From: Pilimelia anulata | GTDB taxonomy: Bacteria > Actinomycetota > Actinomycetes > Mycobacteriales > Micromonosporaceae | Assembly (NCBI RefSeq): GCF_014647895.1 | Contig: NZ_BMQB01000001.1 | Location: 620,001-684,000, forward strand | Direction of reading: 5' to 3' | DNA: 64,000 bases | Part shown: positions 1 through 8,526 of the stretch, piece by piece | How positions within the stretch are numbered: position 1 is the first letter of the stretch | Layout of the letters: each line of letters begins with the position of its first letter | Position numbers and translations under genes: made by a program | The notes under the pieces: model-generated | Seen by the model: the letters and a program-made list of their open reading frames with translations, nothing else | What the model was told of the DNA's origin: nothing | Database searches by the model: none

Positions 1-334
1 CTCGGTGTTCGTGATCAGCTCGGCCATGGCCGCCGTCGGCGGCATCGTGGCGGCCAGCCGCGGCAACTCGGTCGACGCGAACACCGGCGGCAGCAACGTG
101 CTGCTGTACGCGGTCGGGGCGGCGGTCATCGGGGGGACCAGCCTGTTCGGCGGCAAGGGGCGGATGCTCGACGCCGTGCTGGGCGGGGCAGTGATCGCGG
201 TGATCGACAACGGGATGGGCCTGCTCGGGTACAGCGCCGGCACCAAGTTCGTCTTCACCGGCCTGGTCCTGCTGCTGGCGGCAGGCGTGGACGCGCTGTC
301 CCGCCGCCGCGCCGCCGCCACCGGCCTGCGCTGA
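1..334 (+). CDS. Sugar ABC transporter permease, C-terminal part
   Basis: The frame is open at the left edge, so only about the last 110 residues are visible. They are hydrophobic and carry the signature of ribose/xylose-type inner-membrane permeases: a GGTSLFGGKG loop followed by an IDNGMGLLG helix and a final membrane segment ending in a basic RRRAAA tail. Family knowledge places this protein as the channel subunit of a multiple-sugar or xylose ABC importer (XylH/GguB type), normally encoded next to its ATPase and periplasmic binding protein, which would lie to the left of the window. The first in-frame GTG here is internal and not the true start. The substrate cannot be told from this fragment. 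Confidence 0.85.
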   Translation, partial: SVFVISSAMAAVGGIVAASRGNSVDANTGGSNVLLYAVGAAVIGGTSLFGGKGRMLDAVLGGAVIAVIDNGMGLLGYSAGTKFVFTGLVLLLAAGVDALSRRRAAATGLR

Positions 335-467
335 CGCCGGGCCGCCGGCCGCACCGACCGCGGGCCGCCCCGCCGGTGGCGGCCGCGCCGGGCCGCCGGC
401 GGGCGGGCGGTTTGGGGCGGGCGTCCGGTGGTGAAGGACGGCGCATGATCCCGCCCGGAGCCCGCCC

Positions 468-1289
468 ATGAACGCCGCCGCCCGCGCCGGCCACGCCGTC
501 CGCCGGGTCGCCCGGCACCCCGCGATCACCCGGACCGCCCGCGCCGGCCTGGTCGGCTTCGGCCTCGTCCACCTGCTCATCGCCTGGCTGGCCGTGCTCA
601 TCGCCCTCGGCCGCCCGGCGCCCGAGGGCGACCAGAGCGGCGCCCTGCACCAGCTCGCCGCGCAGCCCGCCGGGGTGTGGCTGGTCGGCGCCGTCGCGCT
701 CGGCCTGGCCGCGCTCGTCGTCTGGCAGGCGACCACGGCACTCGCCGGCCCGTACCGCGCCCGGGCCGGCGAGTGGGGCCGCCGGGCGATCGCCGCCGGC
801 CGGGCGGTCGTGTACGGCGCCGCCGCCGGCACCGCGCTGGGCGTCCTGCGGCACGCCCGGCCGTCCAGCGCCGCCCAGCAGCAGACCGCCACCGCCCGGC
901 TGATGGAGGCCCCCGGCGGGCGGGTGTTCGTGGGCGCGGCCGGCGTGGTCGTCGCGGCGATCGGGCTGGGGATGCTCGGGTACGGCGTGCTGCGCCGGTA
1001 CGAACGCAAGCTCGACACCGGCCGGATGCCCCGGCCGGTGCGCCGGCTGACGGCGGTGGCGGGCGTCGCGGGGTACGGCGCGAAGGGAGTGGCGTACGGC
1101 GTCGCCGGGGTGCTCGTCCTGCTCGCGGCCGTCCACTTCGACCCGGGGCGCTCGCGCGGGCTGGACGCCGCGCTGCGCACGCTCGCCGCCCAGCCCGCGG
1201 GGGCGTGGCTGCTGGGCGCGGTAGCCCTGGGCTTCGCCTGCTACGCCACCGTCTGCGTCATCCAGTCCCGCTACCGCACCGACCTCTGA
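468..1289 (+). CDS. DUF1206 membrane protein
   Basis: A 273-residue integral membrane protein built of three DUF1206 repeats (roughly residues 18-88, 105-180 and 190-268). The repeats share a small-residue-rich helix (GLVGFGLVHLLIAWLAV in the first, YGAKGVAYGVAGVLVL in the third) and an AAQPAGxWLxGAVALG second helix that is clearly visible in repeats one and three, so about six membrane helices in all. Internal repetition and total length match the family, which is common in actinobacteria but has no established function. ATG start chosen because the N-terminal basic stretch precedes the first repeat directly. It stands alone, with no close same-strand neighbour. Confidence 0.85.
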   Translation: MNAAARAGHAVRRVARHPAITRTARAGLVGFGLVHLLIAWLAVLIALGRPAPEGDQSGALHQLAAQPAGVWLVGAVALGLAALVVWQATTALAGPYRARAGEWGRRAIAAGRAVVYGAAAGTALGVLRHARPSSAAQQQTATARLMEAPGGRVFVGAAGVVVAAIGLGMLGYGVLRRYERKLDTGRMPRPVRRLTAVAGVAGYGAKGVAYGVAGVLVLLAAVHFDPGRSRGLDAALRTLAAQPAGAWLLGAVALGFACYATVCVIQSRYRTDL

Positions 1290-1476
1290 CGCCACCCCCT
1301 CTGACGCCATCCCGTCGCCGCGCGACCGGTGGGTGATCATGGGGTGGGCACCCTATCCGGCGCCGATCCGGTGCGTGGGGCCGTGTCGGGCGCGGCAGCC
1401 GGGCGGGTGAGGCGGTGACCCCGGACGGCGCGGGGCAGTGTCCGGAAGGGGCACTGCGGCGTTGGGGTGGGAGGGG

Positions 1477-1674
1477 TTACGGGGTGGTGACGGCGTCGGC
1501 GGCCTCGTCGACGGTGTACTCCCCGTCCGGGAGCGCGTCCAGGCGCAGCAGGGCCTCCGCCGGCATGTCGTCGGCGGCGGCGTGCTGGAAGATCGCGACG
1601 CCGCTCAACCGCTCGCGGCCGGCGTAGATGCGGTCGAGCAGCTCGGTGATCTGCTCCCTGGTCGTGTCGAGCAT
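1477..1674 (-). CDS. Small hypothetical acidic protein
   Basis: A 65-residue soluble acidic protein starting MLDTTREQITELLDRIYAGRE and ending with an EYTVDEAADAVTTP tail. I do not recognise the family with certainty. It looks like a real gene because the composition is protein-like (balanced hydrophobic and charged residues rather than the Arg/Pro/Gly-rich mixture of shadow frames), has an ATG start, and the opposite frames make no sense. A helix of about 15 residues at the N-terminus and another in the middle are likely. No functional inference from neighbours. Confidence 0.55.
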   Translation of the reverse strand: MLDTTREQITELLDRIYAGRERLSGVAIFQHAAADDMPAEALLRLDALPDGEYTVDEAADAVTTP

Positions 1675-1750
1675 GCTGTTCCGGTACCCGCGCCGGCGGC
1701 GCCGAAACCGCGCGACCCGCGGCGCGGGCGACCGGCGGCGGGGTTTCGGG

Positions 1751-1791
1751 CGAGTGGAATCCCGGCAATGTCGAGTGGAATCCCGGCAATG
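1751..1791. repeat. Two-copy 21-bp tandem repeat
   Basis: The 20-base unit CGAGTGGAATCCCGGCAATG occurs twice (1751-1770 and 1772-1791) separated by one T. It lies upstream of the small acidic gene (on its 5' side) and upstream of the STAS gene, so it could be a tandem binding site in a divergent promoter region. Function is not known. Confidence 0.7.
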
Positions 1792-1894
1792 AGGTGTGCG
1801 CCGCCGGCGGTCGGGGGTAAGTCTGACACTCGACCGAGAACACGCACCCCCCTCGTGGCGTCGGTCGCCGCAGGGTCACCGGAGTGGAGGTCCG

Positions 1895-2224
1895 ATGTCG
1901 TTCGCCGTTACTGTCCTCCCCCCGTTCGGGGGGCACCGCTGGCTGTGCGTGGAGGGCGCGGTCGACGCGGCCACGGTCGGGGACGTGCACGACCTCGCCC
2001 GCCTGGCCGTCGCGTCGCCCGGCACCCGCAAGCTCACGCTCGACCTGACCGCCGCGCACGTCTCGGCGGAGCTGGCCGGCACCCTGGTCGGCGACATCGC
2101 CGGCCCGGCCCGGGCCAGGGGCGTCGAGGTGGCCACCTTCGGCCACGCGACCGCCCCGATGCCGGCCCCGGCGGTGGTCCCGGTGGCGGTCCCGCCGGTC
2201 GCCTTGGCCCTGGCCACGGGCTGA
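1895..2224 (+). CDS. STAS-domain protein (anti-sigma factor antagonist-like)
   Basis: A 109-residue protein with the layout of a single STAS domain: an N-terminal strand pair ending in WLCVEGAVDAATV, a helix, the RKLTLDLTAAHVS strand-turn region where SpoIIAA-type proteins carry their phosphorylatable Ser, and a C-terminal helix. It then ends in a Pro/Val/Ala tail. Start at ATG 1895 because GGAGTGGAGG lies just upstream; a longer frame from 1796 has no ribosome binding site. STAS proteins of this size usually bind anti-sigma kinases in partner-switching pathways. No kinase or sigma gene is adjacent, so the partner is unknown. Confidence 0.7.
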   Translation: MSFAVTVLPPFGGHRWLCVEGAVDAATVGDVHDLARLAVASPGTRKLTLDLTAAHVSAELAGTLVGDIAGPARARGVEVATFGHATAPMPAPAVVPVAVPPVALALATG

Positions 2225-2360
2225 CCCGCCGCGGGCCCGCGGCGGCGTCCGCGCGCCGGCACCGTCCGGTTCGGAGTACCCCGAACGGTCACCGACGGTT
2301 AGCCGCGGCCGCCGGCGGGGTAACGGCAGGCGCATGCCGTCGACATCGAAGGAGCCCACG

Positions 2361-2870
2361 ATGGTGCAGCCGCAGTACCGGACCGACCCCGCCGCGACCC
2401 GGCCCGAGTCGGCCACCGCCGGCCAGGTCGTCGTGGCCTCGTACCCGTCGTACGCCGACGCCGAGCGCGCCGTCGACCACCTCTCGGACAGCGGCTTCCC
2501 GGTCCAGCAGGTCGCGATCGTCGGCCGCGGCCTCAGCACCGTCGAACAGGTCACCGGCCGCCTGACGACGTGGGGCGCGGCGGGCGGCGGCGCCCTGTCG
2601 GGCGCGGTCATCGGCGCGCTGTTCGGCTGGCTGTTCGGCGTCTTCGCCTGGATCGAGCCGATCATCTCCGGCCTGCTGCTGGCCCTGTACGGCGCCCTGT
2701 TCGGGGCCGTGGTGGGCGGCCTGTTCGGCCTGGCCGGCCACGCGCTCACCGGCGGCCGCCGCGACTTCAGCTCGATCTCGGGCATGCGTGCCGACAGCTA
2801 CGACCTGCTGGTGGACGCCCCCGCGGCCCTGGAGGCCAGCCGCCTCCTGGACGCCGCCACCCACCCCTGA
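2361..2870 (+). CDS. General stress protein (YflT/GSP17M-like) with glycine-zipper membrane segment
   Basis: A 169-residue protein. Residues about 20-60 (VVASYPSYADAERAVDHL...VQQVAIVGRGL) match the N-terminal module of the general-stress 17M/YflT family. It is followed by a Gly/Ala-rich pair of membrane helices (AAGGGALSGAVIGALFGWLFGVF and GALFGAVVGGLFGLAGHAL) of glycine-zipper type and a short soluble C-terminal strand-helix unit ending EASRLL. Start set at ATG 2361 because AAGGAG lies 8 nt upstream; an in-frame ATG at 2334 lacks this. Family members are induced by heat, salt or ethanol stress, and their biochemical role is unknown. Confidence 0.8.
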   Translation: MVQPQYRTDPAATRPESATAGQVVVASYPSYADAERAVDHLSDSGFPVQQVAIVGRGLSTVEQVTGRLTTWGAAGGGALSGAVIGALFGWLFGVFAWIEPIISGLLLALYGALFGAVVGGLFGLAGHALTGGRRDFSSISGMRADSYDLLVDAPAALEASRLLDAATHP

Positions 2871-2948
2871 CCCGACCCGACCACACCGAACCCCCGAACC
2901 GGGCCACCCGCCCGACCCCGGACCCCGACCACCCGCACCCCCGACCGC

Positions 2949-3058
2949 TCACGGCGGGGAGCGGAATCGCCCACGGCGGGGGAGCGGGAGTCGCCCACGG
3001 CAGGGGTCGCGAATCGGCCCACGGCGGGGGAGCGGGACCGCCCACGGCGAGAAGCGGG
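2949..3058. repeat. Five imperfect tandem units, 22-24 bp
   Basis: Units begin at about 2949, 2971, 2995, 3019 and 3042, each starting with a YCACGGC core followed by GGGGAGCGGGA-like sequence. There are no unique spacers, so this is a degenerate tandem repeat and not a CRISPR array. It abuts the hairpin element at 3054. Confidence 0.7.
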
Positions 3059-3125
3059 AGGGGGCGGGTGCCCCGGCAGGGGATCAAGCCTGACCGCCCC
3101 TGCCGGGGCACCCGCCCCCTCCCGC
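3054..3125. repeat. Dispersed hairpin element, copy 1 (29-bp perfect stem)
   Basis: Left arm 3054-3082, 14-base loop ATCAAGCCTGACCG (3083-3096), right arm 3097-3125. The arms are perfectly complementary. The same stem, one base pair shorter, and the identical loop recur at 11826-11895. Position downstream of the stress-protein gene would fit a transcription terminator, but conservation of the non-palindromic loop suggests a repeated element with its own identity. Confidence 0.85.
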
Positions 3126-3172
3126 GCCCACCCACGACAGGAACGCCCCGCGGGCGGGCCAACGACCTGCGG

Positions 3173-3208
3173 CGAACCGATGACCCACGCCGAACCGATG
3201 ACCCACGC
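3173..3208. repeat. Two-copy 18-bp tandem repeat
   Basis: The 18-base unit CGAACCGATGACCCACGC occurs twice without a spacer (3173-3190 and 3191-3208). It lies about 160 bp upstream of the dienelactone hydrolase start, so a regulatory role is possible but unsupported. Confidence 0.65.
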
Positions 3209-3369
3209 CGGGCTCGGGGCCTCCACCAACGGGTCGGCGCCGGTCCCTCGCGCGGGTGCCCCGCCGGCGCCGGCCCGCGCCCGCACCCCCGCCGCCGTAC
3301 GGTGATCGAGTCGGCCGACGCCGATGGCGCCGCCGCCCACCGGGGCCGCGCCCGACGGGCGGAGGCCGC

Positions 3370-4323
3370 GTGGACCACATCAACCGGTACCTCACCGAAG
3401 AGGTCGTCGAGAACTACGCCGACGGCCTGATCCCGCGCCGCGAGGCCCTGCGCCAGCTCGGCCTGCTCGGCATGACCGCCGCCATCGCCGCCCCGCTGCT
3501 CGCCGCCTGCGACACCGACCGCGCCGACACCCCGGCCCCGACCCCGTCCGGCGGTACCCCGGCGGGCCCGGCGCCGCTGCCGACGGAGTCGATCCGGTAC
3601 CCCGGCGCCGCCGGCCGTACCGTGCTCGGGGCCTACGCGGCCGCGCCCTCGCCGCGCGGCGCGGTGCTCGTGGTGCACGAGAACCGCGGCCTGACCGACC
3701 ATGTCCGCTCGGTGGCCGGGCGGCTGGCCGCCGCCGGGTACGCGGCGCTCGCGGTCGACCTGCTGTCGCCGGAGGGCGGGCGCGGGGCGTTCGCCGACGA
3801 CGCCGCGGCCACGGCCGCGCTGAACGCCGCGCCGCCGGCCCGGTTCGTCGCCGACATGAGGTCCAGCCTGGACGAGCTGGCCCGGCGGCACGCCGCGACG
3901 CGGCTCGGCGCGGTCGGCTTCTGCTTCGGCGGCGGGATGGTGTGGTCGCTGCTGGCGGCGGGGGAGCCGCGGCTGCGCGCGGCGGCGCCGTTCTACGGGC
4001 CGCTGCCCGACGGCGCGGCGTTCGCCGGGTCGCGCAACGCCGCCGTCCTGGCGGTGTACGCCGAGCGGGACGCCCGGGTCAACGCGAGCCGGGCGGCCGC
4101 CGCGGCGGCGTTGCAGCGGGCGGGGCTGGTGCACGAGGTGCTGACGTTCCCCGGCGCGGACCACGCGTTCTTCAACGACACCGGCGCCCGGTACGACGCC
4201 GCGGCCGCCGCGACCGCGTGGACCCGGCTGACCGGCTGGTTCGACACCCACCTGGCCGCGGGCCCGTCCACCCCCGGCACCGCGGGCACCCCCGGCACGC
4301 CGGGAACCACGCCGACCGGCTGA
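3370..4323 (+). CDS. Dienelactone hydrolase family lipoprotein
   Basis: An alpha/beta hydrolase of 317 residues. The triad of dienelactone hydrolases is visible: nucleophile Cys185 in GFCFGGG, Asp234 in YAERDARV and His265 in GADHAFF, with the family Glu104 in HENRGL. The N-terminus carries a twin-arginine-like RREALRQLG segment, a hydrophobic stretch and a lipobox-like LLAAC (Cys47), so it is probably exported and lipid-anchored. Start chosen at GTG 3370 with GGAGG just upstream. The C-terminus has a Thr/Pro/Gly repeat tail. Family enzymes open enol-lactones or related esters; the natural substrate here is unknown. It is convergent with the protease gene. Confidence 0.85.
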   Translation: MDHINRYLTEEVVENYADGLIPRREALRQLGLLGMTAAIAAPLLAACDTDRADTPAPTPSGGTPAGPAPLPTESIRYPGAAGRTVLGAYAAAPSPRGAVLVVHENRGLTDHVRSVAGRLAAAGYAALAVDLLSPEGGRGAFADDAAATAALNAAPPARFVADMRSSLDELARRHAATRLGAVGFCFGGGMVWSLLAAGEPRLRAAAPFYGPLPDGAAFAGSRNAAVLAVYAERDARVNASRAAAAAALQRAGLVHEVLTFPGADHAFFNDTGARYDAAAAATAWTRLTGWFDTHLAAGPSTPGTAGTPGTPGTTPTG

Positions 4324-4391
4324 GCGCGCGACCGGAGCCGACGGCCCGGCTGCCGGGGCCGGCCGGCCGCGCGCCCGCCGGCGGAAACGGT

Positions 4392-4435
4392 GGTGGGGCC
4401 GGAACGCGTCCACGTCGACGCGCTCCGACCCCACC
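4392..4435. terminator. Bidirectional terminator hairpin
   Basis: Arms 4392-4410 and 4417-4435 pair at 17 of 19 positions with a 6-base loop. It sits between the convergent dienelactone hydrolase and protease genes, as expected for a shared terminator. No T run follows, which is common in high-GC actinobacteria. Confidence 0.7.
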
Positions 4436-4459
4436 GTCGGCGGCTCGGGGCGGCCGCCG

Positions 4460-5212
4460 TCACACTCCCGCGTTCTGCCGGATCCAGTTGCGGACCGTCG
4501 AGCTGACCACGGTGTTGTACCCGCCGAAGCCGGTGCCGTTCGTCGGCTTGTTCCCCATCGCGCAGACGCCGATCTGCTCCCCGGAGGAGTTGATCATCGG
4601 GCCGCCGGAGTCACCCCCGGACGTGTCGCCGGAGTTGCGGATGCAGGCGATGTCGCCGAACTGGGTGGAGCAGTTCAGCTCGGTGACGCTGCCGGTCGAG
4701 GTCTTCAGGTTCTCCGGCAGGCCGGTCCAGTCGGACCGCTCGTACCCCCAGCCGTACACCCGCTCCCGGGTGCCGACGCTGAGGCTGCCCTGCGCGGCGA
4801 CCTTGATGTAGGTGGCCTCGACCGCGCGGGACAGGCGGAGCAGGGCGACGTCGTTGTTGCCGGGCGACTTGAGTACCCGGGCGACGTCCGCGGTCGTGCC
4901 CCCCGACGAGCGGGTCAGCGAGCCGATCCGGACGTTCAGCGACGCCGCGTCCACGCAGTGCTTCGCGGTGAGCACCCACTCCGCGGCGATCAGCGACGCG
5001 GTGCAGTTGAACTTGCTGCCGGCCCACAGGGCGGTGATCCACGGCAGCGAGCCGGTGGCCCGCTCGCCGCCGACGATGCGCGGACCCGCGGCGGGGCGCT
5101 CGCCGTCGGCGATCGGGTGGGTCGGGGTGGGGGCGGCGCTCGCGGGGACGGCGACGAGGCCGAGGGCCGCGACGACGGCGGCCGCCGCGGCGAGGGACGG
5201 GGAGGTACGCAT
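4460..5212 (-). CDS. Secreted trypsin-like serine protease (family S1)
   Basis: A 250-residue preproprotein. Residues 1-27 form a classical signal peptide ending ASA, followed by a short propeptide and the mature IVGG start at residue 46. The catalytic triad is His85 (TAKHC), Asp121 (NNDVAL) and Ser202 (GGDSGGP). The specificity-pocket position six residues before the serine is Asp196, which predicts cleavage after Arg or Lys. Three cysteine pairs match bacterial trypsins. Start is ATG 5212 with AAGGAG upstream; an upstream in-frame ATG at 5302 would spoil the signal peptide. Likely role is extracellular protein degradation. Confidence 0.92.
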   Translation of the reverse strand: MRTSPSLAAAAAVVAALGLVAVPASAAPTPTHPIADGERPAAGPRIVGGERATGSLPWITALWAGSKFNCTASLIAAEWVLTAKHCVDAASLNVRIGSLTRSSGGTTADVARVLKSPGNNDVALLRLSRAVEATYIKVAAQGSLSVGTRERVYGWGYERSDWTGLPENLKTSTGSVTELNCSTQFGDIACIRNSGDTSGGDSGGPMINSSGEQIGVCAMGNKPTNGTGFGGYNTVVSSTVRNWIRQNAGV

Positions 5213-5918
5213 GCCGATCACTCCTTGGGTGGAGGGGTGGGGACGCGGGCGGCGCCGGTACGGACGGCGCCACCCGCGAGCGTGGGGGGGGAAAGCGAGC
5301 ATGGGGAAAGGACAGGTGGGGATGGCCCGACCGCGGCCGGCTCCGCCCCACCCGGAATGCGCTGATGACGTGCTGTGGAGAACGGGCCGGGAGGGCTCAC
5401 CGCCTTCGCGTGCGTCGGTCGCGGGTCACCCCGGCTCCCCCGGGTGCGGAAGTTCGGGGAGCCGGGGCGCTGGCGCCGGGAGTGCCGCCCGGCGCGATCG
5501 GACGCTAGGCGCGCCCCGGGCCGCCCGCCAGGAGCCTTCAAGAAGGTCATCGATGTTCGCCGCAACTCGTGAACCGATTTCGACCGCGGTCGCCGGACGA
5601 ATGTGAAACGTGACGGGAATGCGGACATCGATGCGGTGAACACCCGGGTTCCGGGTGTGATCGGGGTGGCGACCACCGCCAATAAACCGAAGGTTCGGAC
5701 CCCGGCGGAATCCGCGGTTGTAGCGAGGTCCCGCTGCGGCCCGGACCTGGTTACGGTCGAGCCCGCCGCCGATGACGTGGGTGTTCCGGCGGTTGGGTGT
5801 GCTCCCGGCCGGCGTGTGCGGTAGGGAAGGTCCCGGATACTGGGTGGTCTCCGGGGTAACGCGTTGGCGCGGCCGTTTGCCGCCGGGGGCACACCACCCC
5901 GCTGTACGTACCGCGGGG
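5213..5918. other. Long intergenic region
   Basis: About 700 bases separate the start of the protease gene from the end of the glycosyltransferase gene on the same strand. Part of it (5570-5760) is less GC-rich than the surroundings. Short open frames occur on both strands but none has a recognisable domain, a good start site or plausible composition. It presumably contains the protease promoter. Confidence 0.5.
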
Positions 5919-7067
5919 TCAGCGGGTGGCCACCCCGTCGTACAGCTCCTCCAGCAGCCGGGTCTGCCGGTGCAGGTCGAAGTGCGCGCACGCGCGCTCG
6001 CGCGCCGCCGCGCCGTACCGCGCCCGCCGCTCGTCGTCGGCCAGCAGCACCCGGATGTGCCGGGCCAGCGTCGCCGGATCGCCCTCGGGGCCGAGCAGGC
6101 CGGTCCGGCCGTGCAGGACCGCCTCCGGGATGCCGGAGTGCCGGGTGGCGACCGTCGGCAGGCCGAGGCTCGCCGCCTCCAGGATCGTCGTCGGCAGGCC
6201 CTCGGAGTCGCCGTCGGCCGCGGTCCGGGACGGCGAGACGAACAGCCGCGACTCGCTCATCGCCCGGCGCACCTCGGCCGGCTCGCGGACGCCGCCGAAC
6301 GTCGCGTCCACGCCGAGCGCGGCCGCCCGGGCGCGCAGCGCGCCCTCCAGCGGGCCGGCGCCGATCAGCAGCACCCGCGGCCGGCGCACCCCGCCGGCGC
6401 CGAGCGCGCCGACGGCGTCGACGAGGTCGGCCAGGCCCTTCTTCTCCACGAACCGGCCGACGAACAGCACGTCCCAGCGCGGCGGGGCCGGCGGCGGCAG
6501 CGGCGGGATCGGGACGCCGGTGTGGTGCACCCGCAGCCGGGCCGGGTCGGCGCCGAGGGCCAGCACCCGGTCCCGGATGTGCCCGGAGACGGCCAGCACG
6601 AGCGCCGCCCGCTCGAACACCGCGCGCAGGTGCCGCCGGTGCCGGAGCCCGCGCGCGCCGGGCAGGGCGGGCAGCCGGGTGACGTCGTACCCGTGCACCG
6701 TCACCACCAGCGGCACCCCGGCCCGGGCGGCGGCGTCGCTGATCAGCCAGCCGTCGCCGCCGAAGTGGGCGTGCACCAGCGCGTGCCCGGCCAGCAGCTT
6801 GCGCAGCCGGGGCGCCCGGCCGGTGGCCCGCAGCAGCGCGAACGCGGCCCGGTCGCGGCGGCCGCCGCCGTACGCGATCACGTCGGACGCTCGGGCGTTG
6901 AACGACGGCACCCGGCGGGCCCCGACGAACGTCGGGCGCCAGGCGGTGAGCGCGTCGCCCTGCTGGCGGACGAACGTCTCGGACGGCGGGAGCAGCGCGC
7001 AGCGCCAGATCACCACGGAGCGGTCGGGGCGGTGATCCGGCGGCGCGGTCGGGTCAGCGGCGGGCAT
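5919..7067 (-). CDS. Glycosyltransferase family 4
   Basis: A 382-residue GT-B fold enzyme. The N-terminal half holds the acceptor-side Rossmann fold (HAHFGGDGW, VTVHGYDVT near residues 95-130). The C-terminal half has the nucleotide-sugar region with VGRFVEKKG and the family 4 E-x7-E type motif in EGLPTTILEAASLGLP. Resemblance is to colanic-acid WcaL-like enzymes. ATG start with a 14-nt overlap onto the end of the upstream GT2 gene, so the two are co-transcribed from about 8.2 kb. Likely role is assembly of a surface polysaccharide or glycoconjugate at the inner face of the membrane. Donor and acceptor sugars are unknown. Confidence 0.88.
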   Translation of the reverse strand: MPAADPTAPPDHRPDRSVVIWRCALLPPSETFVRQQGDALTAWRPTFVGARRVPSFNARASDVIAYGGGRRDRAAFALLRATGRAPRLRKLLAGHALVHAHFGGDGWLISDAAARAGVPLVVTVHGYDVTRLPALPGARGLRHRRHLRAVFERAALVLAVSGHIRDRVLALGADPARLRVHHTGVPIPPLPPPAPPRWDVLFVGRFVEKKGLADLVDAVGALGAGGVRRPRVLLIGAGPLEGALRARAAALGVDATFGGVREPAEVRRAMSESRLFVSPSRTAADGDSEGLPTTILEAASLGLPTVATRHSGIPEAVLHGRTGLLGPEGDPATLARHIRVLLADDERRARYGAAARERACAHFDLHRQTRLLEELYDGVATR

Positions 7068-8169
7068 CGTCCCGGGTCAGGGTACCGGCGCCGGCGCCGC
7101 GGGGCACCGGCCCGACGGCGAGCGGCCGCAGCGGGCGGGCGGGCGCGGCGGCGGGCCGCGACTGCGTCGGCGGCCGGTCAGGCGTCGGCGGCCGGTCAGG
7201 CGTCGGCGGCCGGGCGGGGGCCGGCGGGCGGTCGGCACGGCGGCGCAGGATCCGGTCCCGCAGGCTGCGCCGCAGCCCCTCGGGGATGAGCCAGATCTGG
7301 GCGAACGTCAGGTAGTCGATCGCGCCGGGGCGGCCGTGCCGGCGGGCCTCGCGCAGCAGCGTGCGCAGCACCCGCGGGTCGCGGGTCGGCGCGGCCATCG
7401 AGCTGACCACGCTCATCGTGATCGCCGCGTAAGCGCGCGGCGTGAACAGGTGCCGGCTGCGCCGCAGCCAGGCGAGCTGGTCGGCCCACGGCGCGGCGAG
7501 GCTCACCCGCGGCCGGTCCTCGTCGGTGTGCCAGACGACCAGCGCGTCGTCGGCGACGACCAGGGCGGCGCCCGGCTCGGCGGCGGCGCGCAGGGTCCAG
7601 TCCAGCTCCTGCTGCCGGCGCAGCCCGACGGTGAACGGGACCCGGCGCAGCAGCGCCGTCGGCGCGAGGATCGTCGAGGTCTGGATGAACCCCTCGCCGT
7701 GGAACAGGCCGCGCCGGACGGTCAGGTACTCGCTCAGCGCCTCGCCCGGCTCGGGCAGCCGCCGCGGCATGACCAGGTCGGCCCGCGGGGTCCGGTTGAT
7801 GAGCCGGCTGGCCACGATCGGCAGCGGTACGCCGGCCGCCTCCGCGTGGTCGAGCTGGACGGCGAGCTTGCGCGGCAGCCACTCGTCGTCGTCGTCCAGC
7901 AGCGCCGTCCACGGCGCGCGGGCGGCGCGGACGCCGACGTTGCGGGCGTTCGGGGCGCCGCCCTGCCGGTCCAGCGGGACGAACCGCAGCCGCGGGTCGC
8001 CGAGCGCGGCGAGCGCCGCGGCGGTGGCCGGGTCGGGGCCGCCGTCGACGACGACGATCACCTCGATGTCGGCGACGGTCTGGGCCAGCGCACTGCGCGC
8101 GGCGCGGGTGACGAGGTCGGGGCGGCGGTGGGTGGGGATGACCACGCTGACGCGGGGCGGAACCGACAT
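7054..8169 (-). CDS. Glycosyltransferase family 2
   Basis: A 371-residue protein with a GT-A domain in the first 230 residues: VSVVIPTHRRPDLV strand and turn, VVDGGPDP, GAPNARNVGVRAA and the metal-binding LLDDDDEW motif. No membrane segments are obvious. The C-terminal 60 residues are a Pro/Arg/Thr-rich low-complexity tail with repeated PDRPPTP units, encoded by a short DNA repeat (7170-7210), probably disordered. It is the first gene of a two-gene unit with the GT4 gene and is divergent from the second glycosyltransferase pair, suggesting one surface-glycan locus. Confidence 0.87.
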   Translation of the reverse strand: MSVPPRVSVVIPTHRRPDLVTRAARSALAQTVADIEVIVVVDGGPDPATAAALAALGDPRLRFVPLDRQGGAPNARNVGVRAARAPWTALLDDDDEWLPRKLAVQLDHAEAAGVPLPIVASRLINRTPRADLVMPRRLPEPGEALSEYLTVRRGLFHGEGFIQTSTILAPTALLRRVPFTVGLRRQQELDWTLRAAAEPGAALVVADDALVVWHTDEDRPRVSLAAPWADQLAWLRRSRHLFTPRAYAAITMSVVSSMAAPTRDPRVLRTLLREARRHGRPGAIDYLTFAQIWLIPEGLRRSLRDRILRRRADRPPAPARPPTPDRPPTPDRPPTQSRPAAAPARPLRPLAVGPVPRGAGAGTLTRDDARR

Positions 8170-8526
8170 GGGTTGGAGACCCGTTCCGGGAAGTGGGGCA
8201 CGGACAGGGGAGCGGTGTGGGCCGCTCGCGCCGGGGGGAGCCGCCGCCGAGCACTACGGGCGGGACGCTAGCCACGCGGCGCGGCGCCCCGGTGAATCCC
8301 GGGTGGTATTCGTTCGTACGGCGGGCGAGCAGCAGGCGCCCGGCGGCCCGCCGCCGGGCCCGCGCGGCACCGGCCCGGATCGCGTCGTCGCAGGTGGACA
8401 TCGATGTGCGCCCCGGCCGGCGGCCCGCCGGGCGGGGTCCGCGGGCCGATTCTCCGCGCCGGCCGGCGGGGCCGCGGCTGCCGTACACTCGCCGCGGCTC
8501 GGCGGACGACAGCGGGAGGGACGCCC
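8170..8526. other. Divergent promoter region between glycosyltransferase pairs
   Basis: About 360 bases between divergently oriented genes. A TACACT hexamer at 8484-8489 could be a -10 element for the rightward gene, with transcription starting about 30 nt before its ATG, but no convincing -35 element is present. No coding sequence is credible here. Confidence 0.45.

Larger units (their letters stand above)
2871..3369. other. Intergenic region rich in repeats
   Basis: About 500 bases with no credible gene. It holds, in order, five imperfect tandem units of 22-24 bp, a perfect 29-bp stem hairpin that recurs near 11.8 kb, and a twice-repeated 18-mer. The open frames across it encode only Arg/Pro/Gly-rich shadow peptides. 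Confidence 0.8.

Noticed and set aside
2949..3060. Possible CRISPR array
   Set aside because: Units are imperfect, 22-24 bp and contiguous with no unique spacers, and there are no cas genes.
5375..5824. Short plus-strand frames between the protease and glycosyltransferase genes
   Set aside because: No ribosome sites, no domains, and peptide composition typical of noncoding high-GC sequence.
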